This document shows, piece after piece, positions 15,817 through 25,113 of a stretch of DNA of 64,000 nucleotides (its first letter is position 1; every line of letters starts with the position of its first letter). The position numbers were made by a program, and so were the translations under genes. The DNA is taken from positions 1 to 64,000 of the forward strand of contig NZ_BMJI01000014.1 in the NCBI RefSeq assembly GCF_014643255.1. The letters run 5' to 3'. The notes under the pieces were generated by a model. It was not told the DNA's origin, made no database searches, and worked only from the letters and a program-made list of their open reading frames with translations. This DNA is from Tersicoccus solisilvae (GTDB taxonomy: Bacteria; Actinomycetota; Actinomycetes; Actinomycetales; Micrococcaceae).

Positions 15817-16314
15817 ATGCAGCCCATCACGCTCTCCCAGATCCGCTCCTCCTTCATCAACGCCAGCCGCTCCGAGGCGAGCCGGCTCACCCCGCCTCCG
15901 GGGTTCGACCAGCTCGACTGGGACGCCCTCGACGTCCTGGGTTGGCGCGACCCGAAGATGCCGTTGCGCGGCTACCTGGCGCTGCGCACCACGGAGAGGC
16001 GCCTCGTCACCGTCCTCCTGCGGGCCCCCGCCGGCGGCGCACGGAAGAACCGTGCCGTCCTGTGCGAGCTGTGCCGCTCGGTGGAGGCGACGAACGACGT
16101 CCTGCTGTGGGTCGCCCGCCGCGCCGGAGCGTCCGGGCGGAACGGCAACACGGTCGGCACCCTCATCTGCGCCGACTTCACCTGCAGCACCAACGTGCGC
16201 GTGGCCCCGCCCGAGGGGGCCCTGCATCCGGATCCGCGGGTCGTCGTCGCCCGCCAGATCGAGGGGCTGATCGCCCGGGCCGACCAGTTCGCCCGGCGCG
16301 TGCAGGAGCGCTGA
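15817..16314 (+). CDS. FBP domain protein (EF-G-binding, FusB-like zinc finger)
   Basis: The 165-residue protein ends in the treble-clef zinc finger of FBP domains: CELCRS (Cys about 84 and 87) and ICADFTCS (about 118 and 123), followed by ARQIEGLIARADQFARRV. FusB-type proteins bind elongation factor G and free it from ribosomes stalled by fusidic acid. Actinobacterial homologues are common, and resistance has been shown for few of them. I use the ATG at 15817, which fits the family's N-terminus better than an in-frame upstream codon at 15739. The ribosome binding site (GGAAG) is weak. The long upstream region may regulate it. Confidence 0.82.
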   Translation: MQPITLSQIRSSFINASRSEASRLTPPPGFDQLDWDALDVLGWRDPKMPLRGYLALRTTERRLVTVLLRAPAGGARKNRAVLCELCRSVEATNDVLLWVARRAGASGRNGNTVGTLICADFTCSTNVRVAPPEGALHPDPRVVVARQIEGLIARADQFARRVQER

Positions 16315-16343
16315 GGCCGACGGGGGCGGGGTGGTGTGTTCGC

Positions 16344-16349
16344 TAGACT
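16344..16349 (+). promoter_or_regulatory. map: -10 element (TAGACT) of map, leaderless-type
   Basis: TAGACT is followed by six bases and the ATG at 16356. Confidence 0.55.
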
Positions 16350-16355
16350 CGAAGG

Positions 16356-17234
16356 ATGCTCTCCACCCCGTCCACCGCGCCCGTCGGCACGCTCGTTCCC
16401 GGCACCCCCACCCCCGTTCGCACCGTGCCCGCGTCCATCCCGCGGCCGGAGTACGTGGGCCGGACGGGACCGGAGCGGGTCACCGCCTCGGACGTGAAGA
16501 CCCCCGAGGTCGTCGAGCGGATCCGCGCGGCCGGGCGCATCGCCTCGCAGGCGATCGACGCGGTCGCGGAGGCCATCGCCCCCGGGGTGACGACGGACGA
16601 GCTGGACCGGATCGGCCACGAGTTCATGGTCGCCCACGGCGCCTACCCGTCGACCCTGCACTACCAGGGCTTCCCCAAGTCGATCTGCACCTCGATCAAC
16701 GAGGTGATCTGCCACGGCATCCCCGACAGCACCGTGCTGAACGACGGCGACATCGTCAACATCGACATCACCGCCTACAAGGACGGCGTGCACGGGGACC
16801 TGAACCGGACGTTCCTCGTGGGCGACGTCGACGAGGAGTCGCGCCTGCTCGTCGAACGCACCGAGGAGTGCCTGCGCCGGGCCATCAACGTCGTCAAGCC
16901 CGGTCGCCAGATCAACGTCATCGGCCGGGCCATCGAGTCGTACGCCCGCCGCTTCGGCTACGGGGTGGTCCGCGACTTCACCGGCCACGGCGTCGGCGAG
17001 GCATTCCACAGCGGCCTCATCATCCCGCACTACGACGCGGCCCCCTCCTACGACCAGGTGATGGAACCGGGCCTGACCTTCACCATCGAGCCGATGCTCA
17101 CCCTGGGCACCATCGCCTGGGACATGTGGGCCGACGACTGGACCGTGGTGACCAAGGACCACCGCCGCACCGCCCAGTTCGAGCACACCCTCGTCGTCAC
17201 CGAGACGGGCGCGGACATCCTCACCCTCTCCTGA
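16356..17234 (+). CDS. map: Methionine aminopeptidase, type I
   Basis: It removes the initiator methionine from nascent proteins using two metal ions. At 292 aa it has the N-terminal extension (about 40 residues with PRPEYVG) typical of actinobacterial type Ic enzymes, which contains a proline-rich ribosome-docking motif. All metal ligands are visible: Asp in NIDITAY, Asp in GDLNRTF, His in GHGVGEAFH, Glu in TIEPM and Glu in FEHTLVV. The substrate His is in [12 protein letters not shown]. Transcription probably starts at the ATG itself. Confidence 0.97.
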   Translation: MLSTPSTAPVGTLVPGTPTPVRTVPASIPRPEYVGRTGPERVTASDVKTPEVVERIRAAGRIASQAIDAVAEAIAPGVTTDELDRIGHEFMVAHGAYPSTLHYQGFPKSICTSINEVICHGIPDSTVLNDGDIVNIDITAYKDGVHGDLNRTFLVGDVDEESRLLVERTEECLRRAINVVKPGRQINVIGRAIESYARRFGYGVVRDFTGHGVGEAFHSGLIIPHYDAAPSYDQVMEPGLTFTIEPMLTLGTIAWDMWADDWTVVTKDHRRTAQFEHTLVVTETGADILTLS

Positions 17235-17361
17235 CCGGGACGCCCGCCGTCGGCCCGTCCGCGCCCACGGATCGCCTCCGCGCCCCTGAGCAGGCATGAT
17301 AGGGACAGCACGCCGGCCGGTGGCCGGCACCACGGCCGCACCCGATCCGATGGAGCATCAC

Positions 17362-18261
17362 GTGTCGCATGACGACGACGCCGAGAAGGCGATCAAGCAG
17401 GCCCGCAAGCGGGCGGAGAAGACCGAGAAGGACGCGGCCCGCGCGGCCGCCGCACCGAGCCACCACCGGTTCCGCGGTCCGGTCATCGGTGTCGACATCG
17501 GCGGCACCGGGATCAAGGGCGGCATCGTCGACCTGGCCAAGGGCACGCTGATCGGCGAGCGCTTCCGCATCCCGACGCCGAGCCCGTCCACTCCCGAGGC
17601 CGTCGCGGACGTCGTCACCGAGGTCGTGGCCGAGCTGACCGGCCGGCCCGAGGGCCCGGAGCCCGAGGCGCCCGTCGGCATCACGTTCCCCGCCATCATC
17701 AAGAACGGCGTGGCCCGGTCCGCGGCGAACGTCGACCACAGCTGGATCGGCACCGACGTGGACAAGCTGATGACGGAGAAGCTCAAGCGTCCCGTCGAGG
17801 TGCTCAACGACGCGGACGGCGCGGGCCTGGCCGAGGCGCAGTACGGGGCCGGCAAGGGCCAGCTCGGCGTCGTGCTCGTCATCACGCTGGGCACCGGCAT
17901 CGGCTCGGCCTACATCATGGACGGCAAACTCGTCCCCAACGCCGAACTCGGGCACCTGGAGATCGACGGGTACGACGCCGAGAGCCGCGCCTCCGCGACG
18001 GCGCGCGAGCGCGACGGGCTGAGCTGGGAGGAGTACGTGCCGCGTCTGCAACGCTACTTCTCGCACGTGGAGTTCCTCTTCTCCCCCGAGCTGTTCATCG
18101 TCGGCGGCGGCATCTCCAAGCGCAGCGAGGACTTCCTGCCGAAGCTGGACCTGCAGACCCGGATCGTGCCCGCCACGCTGAAGAACAACGCCGGCATCGT
18201 CGGCGCCGCGCTGCACGCTGCCCTGCGGTTCGACTGGACGAAGAAGAAGGCGAAGGGCTGA
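17362..18261 (+). CDS. ppgK: Polyphosphate glucokinase PpgK
   Basis: The enzyme phosphorylates glucose using polyphosphate (and ATP), a trait of actinobacteria. With the GTG at 17362 it has 299 aa; GGAG six bases upstream decides this start over in-frame ATGs at 17350 and 17296. The basic N-terminal tail (EKAIKQARKRAEKTEKDAAR) precedes the ROK-type nucleotide site GVDIGGTGIKGG. Also visible are LNDADGAGLAEA (catalytic Asp), ITLGTGIGSA and AELGHLEIDG. The final helix is Lys-rich. A CATGAT hexamer at 17295-17300 may be the -10. A second, ATP-type glucokinase gene lies at 59996-61129. Confidence 0.93.
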   Translation: MSHDDDAEKAIKQARKRAEKTEKDAARAAAAPSHHRFRGPVIGVDIGGTGIKGGIVDLAKGTLIGERFRIPTPSPSTPEAVADVVTEVVAELTGRPEGPEPEAPVGITFPAIIKNGVARSAANVDHSWIGTDVDKLMTEKLKRPVEVLNDADGAGLAEAQYGAGKGQLGVVLVITLGTGIGSAYIMDGKLVPNAELGHLEIDGYDAESRASATARERDGLSWEEYVPRLQRYFSHVEFLFSPELFIVGGGISKRSEDFLPKLDLQTRIVPATLKNNAGIVGAALHAALRFDWTKKKAKG

Positions 18262-18282
18262 CCATCGGCCTCCCTTCCGCCT

Positions 18283-18325
18283 GACGAGGACGGCCCCCGG
18301 CGCATCGCCGGGGGCCGTCCTCGTC
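18283..18325. terminator. Terminator of ppgK
   Basis: A perfect 19-bp stem (18283-18301 with 18307-18325) has the loop GCATC and lies 21 bases after the ppgK stop. Confidence 0.85.
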
Positions 18326-18349
18326 TCCGGCGGTCACGCCAGGTGGAGT

Positions 18350-18390
18350 CCGGTGGTGGCCGTCGGCTTCCCCTCCGCGGCCACCACCGG
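18350..18390. terminator. Terminator of nrdR
   Basis: A perfect 13-bp stem (18350-18362 with 18378-18390) has a 15-base loop and lies just beyond the nrdR stop on the minus strand. Each of the two convergent genes therefore has its own hairpin. Confidence 0.7.
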
Positions 18391-18403
18391 CGTGTGGTGA
18401 GGG

Positions 18404-18988
18404 CTAGAACAATCCGCCCTGGTCGGCGGTGCCCGCCGACGCGCGCCGCTTCCGCGGCTTCTTCGCCGGCGACGCCGGCTCCTCCCGTTCGGGCAGCACG
18501 CTCGCGAGCGCCTCGTCGAAGTGCGTCTGCCCGGCGGCGACGTCCGCCTCGTGCCGCAGCAGGGAGATGGCCTGCTCGAAATCCTCCAGGCTCTCGAAGC
18601 TCTGGTAGACGCTGGCGAACCGCAGGTAGGCGATGACGTCGAGCCGTTGCAGGGGCCGGAGGATGGCGAGGCCGACGTCGTGCGCGTCGATCTCCGCGGC
18701 GCCCGCGGCACGGATCGACTCCTCGACCTCCTGGGCGAGCATCGCCAGGTCGTCCTCGGTGACGGGCCGGCCCTGACAGGCCTTACGGACGCCCGAGATC
18801 ACCTTGTTCCGGCTGAACGGCTCGGCCACGCCCGATCGCTTCAGCACGGTCAGGCTTGTGGTCTCCATGGTCGAGAACCGCTTGCCGCAGTTCGAGCAGA
18901 GCCGACGGCGCCGGATCGAGGCGCCGTCGTCCACGATGCGGGAGTCGACGACGCGGGAATCGGCGGACCGGCAGAACGGACAGTTCAC
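18404..18988 (-). CDS. nrdR: Transcriptional repressor NrdR
   Basis: NrdR represses ribonucleotide reductase genes, sensing dATP/ATP through an ATP-cone. The zinc ribbon ([15 protein letters not shown], then CSNCGKRF) and the ATP-cone ([17 protein letters not shown]) are intact. I take the GTG at 18988 (GGAGG six bases upstream) because family members begin M-x-CPFC, giving 194 aa. An Ala/Lys/Arg-rich C-terminal tail of about 45 residues follows the conserved part and ends GGLF. Two NrdR-like boxes 31 bp apart lie upstream, so autoregulation is likely. No ribonucleotide reductase gene is in the window. Confidence 0.95.
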   Translation of the reverse strand: MNCPFCRSADSRVVDSRIVDDGASIRRRRLCSNCGKRFSTMETTSLTVLKRSGVAEPFSRNKVISGVRKACQGRPVTEDDLAMLAQEVEESIRAAGAAEIDAHDVGLAILRPLQRLDVIAYLRFASVYQSFESLEDFEQAISLLRHEADVAAGQTHFDEALASVLPEREEPASPAKKPRKRRASAGTADQGGLF

Positions 18989-19074
18989 TGCGCACCTCCC
19001 GGCCGACTCGGTCATCGGTCTTGATCATCTGTCTCGGAACGCCGGTGTCCACCGGCTGACATCGTCGCCAGCAT

Positions 19075-19121
19075 ATCCCACATGTAGTGGCATACCCAAG
19101 GGTCACCCCTACATGTTGTGT
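19075..19121. promoter_or_regulatory. Tandem NrdR boxes upstream of nrdR
   Basis: Two sites share the core ACATGT (19080-19085 and 19111-19116): CCCACATGTAGTGG and CCCTACATGTTGTGT. The cores are exactly 31 bp apart, three helical turns, the spacing known for paired NrdR boxes. They lie about 90-130 bp upstream of the nrdR start and just beyond the end of hisD. Confidence 0.65.
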
Positions 19122-19147
19122 CCGCAGGCGCGCCGCTTCGCGGCAGC

Positions 19148-20551
19148 TCAGGCGAAGCGGATGTCGACGGCGTCGCCGTGCGCCGGCAGGTCCTCGGCGT
19201 CGGACAGGGCCCGCACCTCGGCCGCGACGGCGGCCAGTCCGTCCCGGTCGTAGTCGATGTACTGGACCGCCTTGAGGAAGGTGGTCGTGTTCAGCGCCGA
19301 CGAGTAGGTGGCGGTGCCCGCGGTGGGCAGCACGTGGTTGGAGCCGGCGCAGTAGTCCCCCAGGCTCACCGGGCTGAAGGGGCCCACGAACACCGCCCCG
19401 GCGTTGCGGATGCGGGCGGCGACGGCGGCGGCGTCCCGGGTGTGGATCTCCAGGTGCTCGGCGGCGTACGCGTCGCACACGGCGACGCCGTGGTCCAGGT
19501 CCCGTACCAGCAGAGCGCCGGACTGCGGTCCGGCCAGCGCCGTGGCGACCCGCTCGGCGTGCCGGGTGGCGGGGACCAGGTCCGCCAGCGCGGAGCGGAC
19601 GGCGTCGATCAGTTCCGGGGCGTCGGTGATCAGCACGGAGGCCGCGTTGGGGTCGTGCTCCGCCTGGCTGATCAGGTCGGCCGCGACGAAACGCGGATCC
19701 GCGGTGTCGTCGGCGAGGATCGCGATCTCCGTGGTGCCCGCCTCCGAGTCGATCCCGACCCGGCCGCGCACCAGCCGCTTGGCGGTGGCGACGAAGACGT
19801 TGCCCGGGCCGGTGACGACGTCGACCGCCGGCAGCGGGGGTGCGGTGGTGCCGTCGGCACGTTCGGCACCGGGCAGGCCCCAGGCGAACGCGGCCACCGC
19901 CTGGGCCCCGCCCATGGCGTACACCTCGCGGATGCCGAGCAGGGCGGCCGCGGCAAGGATGGTCGGGTGCGGCCGGCCGCCCTGGGCCTTCTGCGGCGGC
20001 GAGGCCAGGGCGATGGACGCGACGCCGGCCGCCTGCGCGGGCACGACGTTCATCACCAGCGACGACGGGTACACGGCCAGGCCGCCGGGGACGTACAGGC
20101 CCACCCGGGAGACGGGCAGCCAGCGATTCGCCACGCGGGCACCGTCGGCCATGGTCACCGCGGTGTCGGCCGGGCGGGTGGCCTCGGCGAACCGGCGGAC
20201 CCGGTCGATCGCCGTCTCGAGGGCGTGCAGCACCCGCGGGTCCAGCTGCGCGAGCGCCTCGTCGAGGTGCTCCTCGGGCACCCGCGGGTGCTCCAGCCGC
20301 ACGCCGTCGAACTGCTCGGTGACATCCAGCACCGTGGGCAGCGGGGCCGCGTGGAACCGCTCGAACAGGGCGGTGACGGTGGCGGTGGCGTCCTGGGCGA
20401 CGGCCGCCGCGCGCGGCATGATCGCCCGCAGGTCCGCGCCGGTGGCCCGCGACTCCCGCAGGTCCTGGACCCTGAAGTCGACGGCGTGGACGCCACCTCC
20501 GACGGGGGTCGAGGCGGCGGGGTCGGCGGTGGTGCTCGCGGAATCGTTCAC
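19148..20551 (-). CDS. hisD: Histidinol dehydrogenase
   Basis: HisD catalyses the last two steps of histidine synthesis, histidinol to histidine with NAD. The catalytic and zinc-binding regions are present: FVGPFSPVSLGDYCAGSNHV, ISQAEHDPNAASVL, the AEHLEIHT block and GRPHPTILAAAALLG. The GTG at 20551 gives 467 aa, longer than the usual 430-440 because of a Ser/Thr/Ala-rich N-terminal tail of about 25 residues. TACCAT followed by six bases before the GTG supports this start on a leaderless transcript. No other his gene is adjacent within the window. Confidence 0.95.
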   Translation of the reverse strand: MNDSASTTADPAASTPVGGGVHAVDFRVQDLRESRATGADLRAIMPRAAAVAQDATATVTALFERFHAAPLPTVLDVTEQFDGVRLEHPRVPEEHLDEALAQLDPRVLHALETAIDRVRRFAEATRPADTAVTMADGARVANRWLPVSRVGLYVPGGLAVYPSSLVMNVVPAQAAGVASIALASPPQKAQGGRPHPTILAAAALLGIREVYAMGGAQAVAAFAWGLPGAERADGTTAPPLPAVDVVTGPGNVFVATAKRLVRGRVGIDSEAGTTEIAILADDTADPRFVAADLISQAEHDPNAASVLITDAPELIDAVRSALADLVPATRHAERVATALAGPQSGALLVRDLDHGVAVCDAYAAEHLEIHTRDAAAVAARIRNAGAVFVGPFSPVSLGDYCAGSNHVLPTAGTATYSSALNTTTFLKAVQYIDYDRDGLAAVAAEVRALSDAEDLPAHGDAVDIRFA

Positions 20552-20557
20552 CCCACC

Positions 20558-20563
20558 ATGGTA
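20558..20563 (-). promoter_or_regulatory. hisD: -10 element (TACCAT) of hisD, leaderless-type
   Basis: TACCAT on the minus strand is followed by GGTGGG and the GTG at 20551. Confidence 0.45.
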
Positions 20564-20738
20564 GGGGCCGGGCGTCGGGCGACCGTCCCGACCGGGACGG
20601 TCGCCCGACGGTGACCAGACCGGTTCACGGGGGGTCGTAATCGGGTTCCGGGGCCGGTCAGGCGGCGTATCGTGAAGAAGCCGGGCCCGCTCCGGCGCAG
20701 CGACACACCCTCCCCGCACCCGACCCCGAGGTTGACCG

Positions 20739-21314
20739 ATGACCACCTCCGGAACCAGCACGACCGGTGCCGACTCCCTCGCGCCGACGGCCGGCGGATC
20801 CGACTCCGCCGAGCGCGACGCGCAGCTGCAGACCCTGTTCAAGGAGGGCTTCCGGCGGCACGCCGCCGGCGTCGCCATCATCACCGCGATGCGGGACGGC
20901 GTGCCCTACGGTTTCACCGCCACGTCCGTCGCGTCCCTGTCGGCGGAGCCCCCGCGCCTGACCTTCAACATGGCGCTCACCTCGTCCTCATGGCCGGCGG
21001 TCGAGGCCGCCACCCACCTGGGCGTCCATTTCCTCGGCGTCGCCAACCAGCGGCTGGCGGACCGGTTCGCCCGGACCCGGGACCGGTTCGACGAGCACAA
21101 CTGGGATCTCGGTCCCCTCGGCGTACCGATCCTGCACGACGTCCGCGGCTGGCTCGTCGGGCTGATCGAGGCCCGGATGCCGTTCGACAACAACGCCGTC
21201 GTGGTCGCCCGGATCGTCGACGGCGGAGCCCCCACCGGCGATGATCCGACCGACCCGCTGCTCTACCACTCGGGTCGCTACTACCTCGCCGGCGACCTCG
21301 AGTACGAGATCTGA
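20739..21314 (+). CDS. Flavin reductase family protein
   Basis: This 191-aa split-barrel flavin reductase-like protein has FRRHAAGVAIITAMRDG, GFTATSVASLSAEPPRLTFN (the flavin-binding block) and FLGVANQRLADRFA. It then has a C-terminal LYHSGRYYL close to the HxGxY motif of the family. Such enzymes reduce FMN or FAD with NAD(P)H for partner monooxygenases. It stands alone, divergent from hisD and convergent with dnaE, so the partner is not evident. The first 30 residues are Ser/Thr/Ala-rich and probably disordered. GAGGTTGACCG precedes the ATG. Confidence 0.88.
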   Translation: MTTSGTSTTGADSLAPTAGGSDSAERDAQLQTLFKEGFRRHAAGVAIITAMRDGVPYGFTATSVASLSAEPPRLTFNMALTSSSWPAVEAATHLGVHFLGVANQRLADRFARTRDRFDEHNWDLGPLGVPILHDVRGWLVGLIEARMPFDNNAVVVARIVDGGAPTGDDPTDPLLYHSGRYYLAGDLEYEI

Positions 21315-21346
21315 CGCGGCGACTCAGCCGACCCGGCGGTGGGGCG

Positions 21347-24300
21347 TCACCGCACCCCGGCGAACGCCGGGGGCTGCGGCACGCTGGCCCCCATCGGCAC
21401 CGACTCGAAGCAGCCGGCCCCGAGCAGCACCTTCAGGTCGCCGAACAACGCGCCGTCGGGGTTGACCCGTAGCCGCACCGGCAACCGCAGCACCTCGACG
21501 GAGGACCGGCCGACCAGGTTCAGCCGCACCTCCGAGTTGCCCGGGTGGTTGCGCAGCACCTCGGCCATCTCGGTCAGCAGCAGCTCCGTCGCCCGGTGGG
21601 ACGCGAGCGTGATCTCCACCGGGCCGTTGGCCCCGCCGGAGAGATCCGGGACGGACAGCTCCTGCGCGCTGATGGTCACACTGCCGTCGTCCCGCCGCTG
21701 CAGCCGGCCCTTGACGACGACGATGAGGTCCTCGGCCAGCACGTTCGCGATCGGTGCGTACGCCTTGCCGAAGAACATCACCTCCATCGAGCCGGACATG
21801 TCCTCGATCTCGGCCCGCGCGTATGCGTTGCCGGAGGTCTTGGCGATCCGCCGGGACAGGGAGGTGATCATGCCCGCGATGGTGACGTTCGCCCCGTCGG
21901 GTCGAGCCTCGTCCGCCAGCAGGGCCTCCACCGAGGTGTCCGCGTGCTCGCTGAGAACCGTGTCCAGCCCGGCGAGCGGGTGGTCCGAGACATAGAGGCC
22001 GAGCATCTCTCGCTCGAACGCCAGCTTGTCCTTCTTCTCCCACTCGGGCAGGTCCGGGATGGCCACGGCGAAACCGGGTTCCGGGTCGTCGCCGCCCAGG
22101 GACGAGAAGAGGTCGAACTGGTTGGCGTCCTCCTTGCGCTTCTGGTCGATGACGAGATCCACGGCCTCCTCGTGCACCATGGCGAGGGCGCGCCGGGCCT
22201 CGCCGATGCCGTCGAACGCGCCGGCCTTGATCATCGACTCGATGGTGCGCTTGTTGCACACCGAGGCCGGGACCTTGGCGAGGAAGTCGTTGAACGAGGT
22301 GAACGCGCCCTTCTCGGTGCGGGCGGCGACCATCGCCTCGACCACCTGGGTGCCGACGTTGCGCACCGCGGCCATGCCGAAGCGGATGTCGGTGCCGACC
22401 GGGGTGAAGGTGGCCAGGGACTCGTTGACGTCCGGGGGGAGAACGGTGATGCCCATCCGCCGGCACTCGTTGAGGTAGAGGGCGAGCTTGTCCTTGTCGT
22501 CGCCCACGCTGGTGAGCAGCGCGGCCATGTACTCGGCCGGGTAGTGCGCCTTGAGGTACGCGGTCCAGTAGGCGACGAGGCCGTACGCGGCCGAGTGCGC
22601 CTTGTTGAACGCGTAGTCGGAGAACGGCAGCAGGATGTCCCAGAGGGTCTTGACCGCGGCCTCGGAGTACCCGTTGTCGAGCATGCCCTGGTGGAAGCCG
22701 GCGTACTGCTTGTCCAGCTCCGACTTCTTCTTCTTGCCCATCGCCCGGCGCAGGATGTCGGCACGACCGAGCGAGTAGCCGGCCACCTTCTGGGCGATGG
22801 CCATGACCTGCTCCTGGTACACGATCAGGCCGTAGGTCGTGTCCAGGATGTCGGCGAGCGGTTCGGCCAGCTCCGGGTGGATGGGGGTGATGTCCTGGAC
22901 CCCGGTCTTGCGCAGCGCGTAGTTGGTGTGCGAGTTGGCGCCCATCGGCCCGGGGCGGTAGAGGGCGATGACGGCGGAGATGTCCTCGAAGTTGTCGGGG
23001 CGCATCAGCTTGAGCAGGGCGCGCATCGGACCACCGTCGAGCTGGAACACCCCGAGGGTGTCGCCGCGGGCGAGCAGGTCGTAGGCCGCCGCGTCGTCGA
23101 CGCCGAGCCGCTCCAGGTCGATGTCGACGTCCCGGTTCAGCTTCGCGTTCGCGAGGGCGTCGGAGATGATCGTCAGGTTCCGCAGCCCGAGGAAGTCCAT
23201 CTTGATCAGCCCGAGACCCTCGCACGTGGGGTAGTCGAACTGGGTGATGACCTGCCCGTCCTGGGCGCGCCGCATGATCGGGACGACGTCGATGATGGGG
23301 TCCGACGACATGATGACGCCGGCCGCGTGCACGCCCCACTGGCGCTTCAGTCCCTCCAGGCCCAGCGCCGTGTCGAACACCTGCTGCGCGGCGGCGTCGT
23401 TGGCCAGCAGCTCCCGGAACTCGCCCGCCTCGCCGTAGCGCTTGGCCTGCGGGTCGTGGATGTCGGCGAGGGGGATGTCCTTGGCCATCACCGCGGGCGG
23501 GAGCGCCTTGGAGAGCTGCTCCCCCATGCTGAAGGGGTGGCCGAGGACGCGGGCGGAGTCCTTGAGCGCCTGCTTCGTCTTGATCGTGCCGTAGGTGACG
23601 ATCATGGCCACCCGGTCGTCGCCGTACTTCTCGGTGACGTAGCGGATCACCTCGGAGCGACGACGGTCGTCGAAGTCGACGTCGAAGTCGGGCATCGACA
23701 CACGCTCGGGGTTGAGGAACCGCTCGAAGATCAGGCCGTGCCGCAGGGGATCCAGGTCGGTGATGCGCAGGGCGTACGCGACCATGGAGCCGGCACCCGA
23801 GCCACGGCCCGGGCCGACCCGGATGCCGTTGTTCTTCGCCCAGTTGATGAAGTCGGCGACGACGAGGAAGTAGCCGGGGAACCCCATCTGGGTGATGACG
23901 CCGAGCTCGTAGTCGGCCTGCTTCCGCACCGCGTCCGGGATGCCGTCCGGGAACCGGTAGGCGAGCCCGCTGTCGACCTCCTTGACCAGCCAGGACGTCT
24001 CGTCCTCGCCGTCCGGGCAGGGGAACTTCGGCATGTAGTTCGCGTCCGTGTTGAAGGACACGTCGCACCGCTCGGCGATGAGCAGCGTGTTGTCGCACGC
24101 CTCCGGCAGCTCCGCGAACAGGGACCGCATCTCGGCGGCGCTCTTGAGGTAGAACCCGGTGCCGCTGAACGCGAACCGGCTGCCGCCGTTGTCGTAGGTG
24201 GGCTCGAGCAGGGTGGACCCGGACTGCAGGGCGAGCAGCGCCTCGTGCGCCTTCGCGTCCTCCTCGTGGGTGTAATGCAGGTCGTTGGTGGCGACCAGCG

Positions 24301-24958
24301 GCAGGTCTAGGTCCTTGGCCAGGCGCAGCAGGTCCTTGACCGTGCGGCGCTCGAACTCGAGGCCGTGGTCCATCACCTCGCAGTAGTAGTTCTCCGCGCC
24401 GAAGATGTCCCGGTAGTCGGACGCGGCCTGCCGGGCGGCGTCGTACTGGCCCAGCCGCAGCTTCGTCAGCACCTCGCCCGACGGGCAGCCCGTGGTGGCG
24501 ATCAGGCCGGGGCTGTAGGTCTCCAGCAGCTCCCGGTCCAGGCGCGGGTACTTGCCGTAGGCGGCGTCCAGCGACGCGATCGAGGACGCGCGGAACAGGT
24601 TGCGCATGCCCTGGTTGTTGTAGCTGAGCAGGGTCATGTGGGTGTAGGTGCCGGACGCGGAGACGTCGTCCTTCTTCTGGCTCTCGTCACCCCAGCGCAC
24701 GCGGGTGCGGTCCGAGCGGGCGGTGCCGGGGGTGACGTACGCCTCGACGCCGATGATCGGCTTGATGCCGGCGTCGGTGGCCTTCTTCCAGAAGTCGAAG
24801 GCCCCGAAGAGATACCCGTGGTCGGTGGTCGCGATCGCCGGCATCTGCTGGCGGTTGGCCTCGGCGAACAGGTCGTCGAGCCGGGCGGCGCCATCGAGCA
24901 TCGAGTACTCGGTGTGATTGTGGAGATGGACGAACGACGGGGAGGAACCGGATGCCAC
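21347..24958 (-). CDS. dnaE: DNA polymerase III subunit alpha DnaE (replicative)
   Basis: This is the catalytic subunit of the replicative polymerase, 1203 aa. In order come the PHP domain (FVHLHNHTEYSMLDGAA at the start), the palm with catalytic aspartates in PDFDVDFDDRRR (about residues 420-430), the helix-hairpin-helix region and an OB-fold (about 1015-1090, VTIAGMITSLSRRIAKTSGN, then MEVMFFGKAYA). A C-terminal domain with NGPVEITLASHRATELLL and RSSVEVLRLPVRL completes it. The GTG start lies six bases after TAGACT, so this essential gene appears to be translated from a leaderless message. One of the long palindromes lies 78 bases further upstream. Confidence 0.98.
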   Translation of the reverse strand: MASGSSPSFVHLHNHTEYSMLDGAARLDDLFAEANRQQMPAIATTDHGYLFGAFDFWKKATDAGIKPIIGVEAYVTPGTARSDRTRVRWGDESQKKDDVSASGTYTHMTLLSYNNQGMRNLFRASSIASLDAAYGKYPRLDRELLETYSPGLIATTGCPSGEVLTKLRLGQYDAARQAASDYRDIFGAENYYCEVMDHGLEFERRTVKDLLRLAKDLDLPLVATNDLHYTHEEDAKAHEALLALQSGSTLLEPTYDNGGSRFAFSGTGFYLKSAAEMRSLFAELPEACDNTLLIAERCDVSFNTDANYMPKFPCPDGEDETSWLVKEVDSGLAYRFPDGIPDAVRKQADYELGVITQMGFPGYFLVVADFINWAKNNGIRVGPGRGSGAGSMVAYALRITDLDPLRHGLIFERFLNPERVSMPDFDVDFDDRRRSEVIRYVTEKYGDDRVAMIVTYGTIKTKQALKDSARVLGHPFSMGEQLSKALPPAVMAKDIPLADIHDPQAKRYGEAGEFRELLANDAAAQQVFDTALGLEGLKRQWGVHAAGVIMSSDPIIDVVPIMRRAQDGQVITQFDYPTCEGLGLIKMDFLGLRNLTIISDALANAKLNRDVDIDLERLGVDDAAAYDLLARGDTLGVFQLDGGPMRALLKLMRPDNFEDISAVIALYRPGPMGANSHTNYALRKTGVQDITPIHPELAEPLADILDTTYGLIVYQEQVMAIAQKVAGYSLGRADILRRAMGKKKKSELDKQYAGFHQGMLDNGYSEAAVKTLWDILLPFSDYAFNKAHSAAYGLVAYWTAYLKAHYPAEYMAALLTSVGDDKDKLALYLNECRRMGITVLPPDVNESLATFTPVGTDIRFGMAAVRNVGTQVVEAMVAARTEKGAFTSFNDFLAKVPASVCNKRTIESMIKAGAFDGIGEARRALAMVHEEAVDLVIDQKRKEDANQFDLFSSLGGDDPEPGFAVAIPDLPEWEKKDKLAFEREMLGLYVSDHPLAGLDTVLSEHADTSVEALLADEARPDGANVTIAGMITSLSRRIAKTSGNAYARAEIEDMSGSMEVMFFGKAYAPIANVLAEDLIVVVKGRLQRRDDGSVTISAQELSVPDLSGGANGPVEITLASHRATELLLTEMAEVLRNHPGNSEVRLNLVGRSSVEVLRLPVRLRVNPDGALFGDLKVLLGAGCFESVPMGASVPQPPAFAGVR

Positions 24959-24964
24959 CGATCC

Positions 24965-24970
24965 AGTCTA
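24965..24970 (-). promoter_or_regulatory. dnaE: -10 element (TAGACT) of dnaE, leaderless-type
   Basis: TAGACT on the minus strand is followed by GGATCG and the GTG at 24958. Confidence 0.55.
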
Positions 24971-25035
24971 GTGGCCCCCACCGACCGGTCCGTTGCGGCA
25001 CGCGCGTGCCGTCCGCCTCACCCGCGTCCCTGCGC

Positions 25036-25102
25036 CAGCTCGTCAATAGATGTTCGATCAGGCCCCGGATCGGGGATCGGGTGAACATCTATTGACGAGC
25101 TG
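25036..25102. repeat. Long palindromic repeat, copy 1
   Basis: Perfect 20-bp outer arms (25036-25055 and 25083-25102) contain CGTCAATAGATG and its complement around a 27-bp GC-rich centre with its own small inverted repeat. The third arm base of the AGSTCG block is C here and G in copies 2 and 3, with the matching change in the other arm. It lies between dnaE and the upstream membrane-protein gene. Confidence 0.85.
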
Positions 25103-25113
25103 CGGTGGGGGGA

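Noticed and set aside
15564-15890. Minus-strand frame in the gap before the FBP gene
   Set aside because: It has no ribosome binding site or family features and overlaps the well-supported FBP start.
21545-24310. Long plus-strand open frame opposite dnaE
   Set aside because: It is a shadow of dnaE with composition typical of antisense frames.
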